Positions 61,933 to 63,495 of a stretch of DNA of 63,495 nucleotides are shown piece after piece. A model generated the notes under the pieces. That model saw only the letters and a program-made list of their open reading frames with translations, had not been told where the DNA came from and made no database searches. Source of the stretch: Sciscionella sediminilitoris (lineage in GTDB: Bacteria > Actinomycetota > Actinomycetes > Mycobacteriales > Pseudonocardiaceae). The stretch covers positions 1-63,495 of the forward strand of contig NZ_JALM01000100.1 of assembly GCF_000737195.2 (NCBI RefSeq). The letters are read 5' to 3'. The translations under genes and the position numbers were made by a program. The number at the start of each line of letters is the position of its first letter. Position 1 is the first letter of the stretch.

Positions 61933-63326
61933 GAGCCCTGTCCGCGATCCGGGGAACGCAGCGCCTCGGAGACCTCGAACGCGCGCTCCGGGGCGTCCGT
62001 GAGGTCCTCGGTGTCCGCTTCGGCGGCGTGCAGGAACCAGGTCACCGCCTCGGACTGGCGCCCCGCCGCAAGCAGATTGTCGGCGTAGGCGTAGAACAGC
62101 CGCGCGCTCCACGGCTCCCGTCGTTTCGGGTCGAGATCGTGACCCTGCAGGTCGACCACGGCCGCTTCGAGCTGACCGAGATCACGGCGCGCCCCGGCGG
62201 CGACGATGCGCAGTTCCACCGCCTCGGCCTTGTCGAGCTGACTGCCGCGTGCCTCGCGGGCCATGTCGAGGGCCCGCTGCGGGCGGCCCAGCGCCCGTTC
62301 ACAGTCGGCCATGACCGCCAGGTGCGTGTTCCCGTGCGTCATCCTGCGGTAGGCACGCAGCTCCGCGATCGCCTCCGCCCATTCACCCGCGTGATAGGCG
62401 GCGAGCCCGGCCGCTTCCCGGACCACGGCGAGACGGCTCGCCCTGGAGCGGGCGTAACGCGCGTGCGCCAGAGCCTGTTCCGGGTTCTCGTCGACGAGCC
62501 CGCCCGCTGCGACGAGGTGCTTGCCGATCTTGTCCGCGAGCTCCTTCGGCAGGCCGAGCAGATCCTTGCGCGCCGCACTGTCCAGCGACTGCGCCTTGAT
62601 GCCCTCCGGTAACGGGGGTTCCGGTACCTGCTTGCGTTCTACCTCGGGCTTCTGGTTGGCCACGTGCGGCTTGTCGAAGCGGCGTCCCTGCGGTGCCCGG
62701 TCCCGCGCCGGACGGCTGCCGTGCTGTTTGTTGCCGCCTGCGCGGTCCCGGTGTGGTTTACCCCCGAACCGGTCGTTTCCCTGACCGGTTCCTTCGCGCC
62801 TCGCCGGGCCGCGGTCGTTGAACGGCCTGTCCCGCTGCGGTTTACCGCCGCTCGGCTTGTCCCGGAACGGCTTGTCCCGATAGGGCTTGTCGCCGGAAGC
62901 GCGGTACGGCTTGTCGCGGAACGGTTTGTCCCCGGAGCCGCGGTACGGCCGGTCGCCCGAGGAACGGTAGGGCTTGTCGCCCGAGGAACGGAACGGCTTC
63001 GCCCCCGAAGGGCCACCATCCCGGCCGCGCTTGTCGTCGAACCGGCGTTCGCCGCCCCCGCGGGGACCGCCACGTGTGTCGTCACGCCGGTTCCCATAGC
63101 CACCGCGCCGATCGCCACCCTGTTGGCGGGACCTGTCCCCGCCAGTCCCCTGACCACGCGATCCCTGGCCGCGCGGACCTTGACCACGCTGGCCCTGGCC
63201 TCCCTGGCCCTGACCGCGTGGGCCACCGGAGCGCGCGCCCTTGAATCCCTGCCCTTGACGCCTCGGGCGGTCGCCACCATCGCCGCGCCGGTCCTTGCCG
63301 CGCGAGCCTGCGTTGTCTTCGGACAT
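61929..63326 (-). CDS. tetratricopeptide protein with long basic repeat-rich N-terminus
   Basis: About 465 residues. The first 240 are a disordered Arg/Gly/Asp/Lys-rich region. It has a Gly-Gln-rich block (GQGQGG, RGQGPRGQG) and then tandem SSGDKPYR / DKPFR units between about residues 108 and 170. From about residue 250 there are TPR-like helical repeats (ALAHARYARSRASRLAVVRE, YHAGEWAEAIAELRAYRRMT). The RG-rich half could bind RNA or ribosomes. The ATG at 63326 has GAGGAGG nine bases upstream. Its place before the HAD gene matches Rv1691 in M. tuberculosis, which also encodes a TPR protein. The stop overlaps the HAD gene start. Confidence 0.88.
   Translation of the reverse strand: MSEDNAGSRGKDRRGDGGDRPRRQGQGFKGARSGGPRGQGQGGQGQRGQGPRGQGSRGQGTGGDRSRQQGGDRRGGYGNRRDDTRGGPRGGGERRFDDKRGRDGGPSGAKPFRSSGDKPYRSSGDRPYRGSGDKPFRDKPYRASGDKPYRDKPFRDKPSGGKPQRDRPFNDRGPARREGTGQGNDRFGGKPHRDRAGGNKQHGSRPARDRAPQGRRFDKPHVANQKPEVERKQVPEPPLPEGIKAQSLDSAARKDLLGLPKELADKIGKHLVAAGGLVDENPEQALAHARYARSRASRLAVVREAAGLAAYHAGEWAEAIAELRAYRRMTHGNTHLAVMADCERALGRPQRALDMAREARGSQLDKAEAVELRIVAAGARRDLGQLEAAVVDLQGHDLDPKRREPWSARLFYAYADNLLAAGRQSEAVTWFLHAAEADTEDLTDAPERAFEVSEALRSPDRGQGS
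62815..63005 (-). repeat. in-gene tandem repeats (24 and 12 bases)
   Basis: Units of 24 bases encoding SSGDKPYR-type octapeptides, interspersed with 12- to 15-base units encoding DKPFR or DKPYR, repeat about eight times in the TPR-protein gene. The repeats are in frame, so copy-number change would alter protein length without frameshift. Confidence 0.75.
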
Positions 63327-63437
63327 GGGTTCGTTCCTCCTCGTCGGTGCACCAAGCACCGGTAAATCTGCAAAGTCCAGTGTGCCCGCCGCCGTGACCG
63401 CACGGCGAACCGGGGAACGCATCGGTGTCCGGACATG

Positions 63438-63476
63438 CTTCAGGGCCTGTGGCGGAAATCGCCACAGGCCCTGAAG
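63438..63476. terminator. perfect 17-bp hairpin terminator
   Basis: CTTCAGGGCCTGTGGCG and CGCCACAGGCCCTGAAG flank the loop GAAAT. It is upstream of the TPR-protein gene and probably ends the transcript of the gene beyond the right edge of the window (tyrS in mycobacteria). A/T pairs at the base of the stem are the only T-rich part. Confidence 0.85.
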
Positions 63477-63495
63477 AAGTTGAGTTCGGCGGTGT

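Overview
This 63.5 kb window comes from a high-GC actinomycete. Evidence for this: GTG/TTG starts, many GTGA/ATGA stop-start overlaps, leaderless promoters, actinobacterial LexA and IdeR boxes, type VII (ESX) accessory proteins, and a conserved gene block in the same order as the M. tuberculosis Rv1691-Rv1713 region (TPR protein, HAD phosphatase, 54-aa protein, tlyA, nadK, recN, steA, mctB, pyrG, NUDIX, xerD, parA, scpA, scpB, rlu, cmk, der). EspC/EspG/YbaB-type ESX proteins together with TetR and catabolic genes suggest a member of the Pseudonocardiales; that placement is inference.

Left part (1-17.6 kb). After degraded sequence and a GlsB-type membrane protein comes a six-gene minus-strand operon (7003 to 1116) in which every junction overlaps: a DJ-1/PfpI-like protein without its nucleophile cysteine, an ECF sigma factor, a monofunctional catalase, an acyl-CoA dehydrogenase homologue, a PIG-L deacetylase/methyltransferase fusion and a family-2 glycosyltransferase. 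It looks like a self-regulated oxidative-stress unit coupled to synthesis or remodelling of an unknown glyco-metabolite. A GAF-ANTAR regulator is divergent to it. Next are a decayed CGNR zinc-finger gene, a DUF3558 lipoprotein, and a minus-strand run (17263 to 10229) joining an ESX-type cassette (PE-like, PPE-like, EspG, YbaB, EspC-like) to a three-gene two-component system with one intact and one degenerate kinase.

Middle part (17.6-38.5 kb). A secreted phospholipase A2 is followed by an aromatic-catabolism regulon: a minus operon (aryl-AMP ligase, salicylyl-CoA-hydroxylase-like flavoprotein, aryl-alcohol dehydrogenase, aldehyde dehydrogenase, secreted hydrolase) and a plus operon (maleate-isomerase-like protein, VOC protein, 81-aa orphan, alpha/beta hydrolase) flank a TetR gene. 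The two operons share a 14-bp operator in their promoter spacers. A large Tat-exported GH2 glycosidase follows. Then comes a mosaic of tyrosine-recombinase fragments, an IS3 fragment and a partial tRNA-Pro copy. With the intact tRNA-Pro(GGG) at 38.4 kb, this copy brackets a small island carrying an acyl-CoA ligase, an LLM oxidoreductase, an SDR and a TetR regulator.

Right part (38.5-63.5 kb). An iron-regulated siderophore-binding lipoprotein precedes the conserved housekeeping block for ribosome maturation, chromosome segregation, CTP synthesis, DNA repair and cell-wall hydrolase control. A 2.9 kb segment (GNAT, KhtTU-like K+/H+ antiporter, toxin-antitoxin pair) interrupts it between cmk and rluB, and a TM2 protein gene interrupts it between xerD and the NUDIX gene. 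recN is preceded by two LexA boxes, one overlapping its leaderless promoter. The window ends in a perfect 17-bp hairpin.
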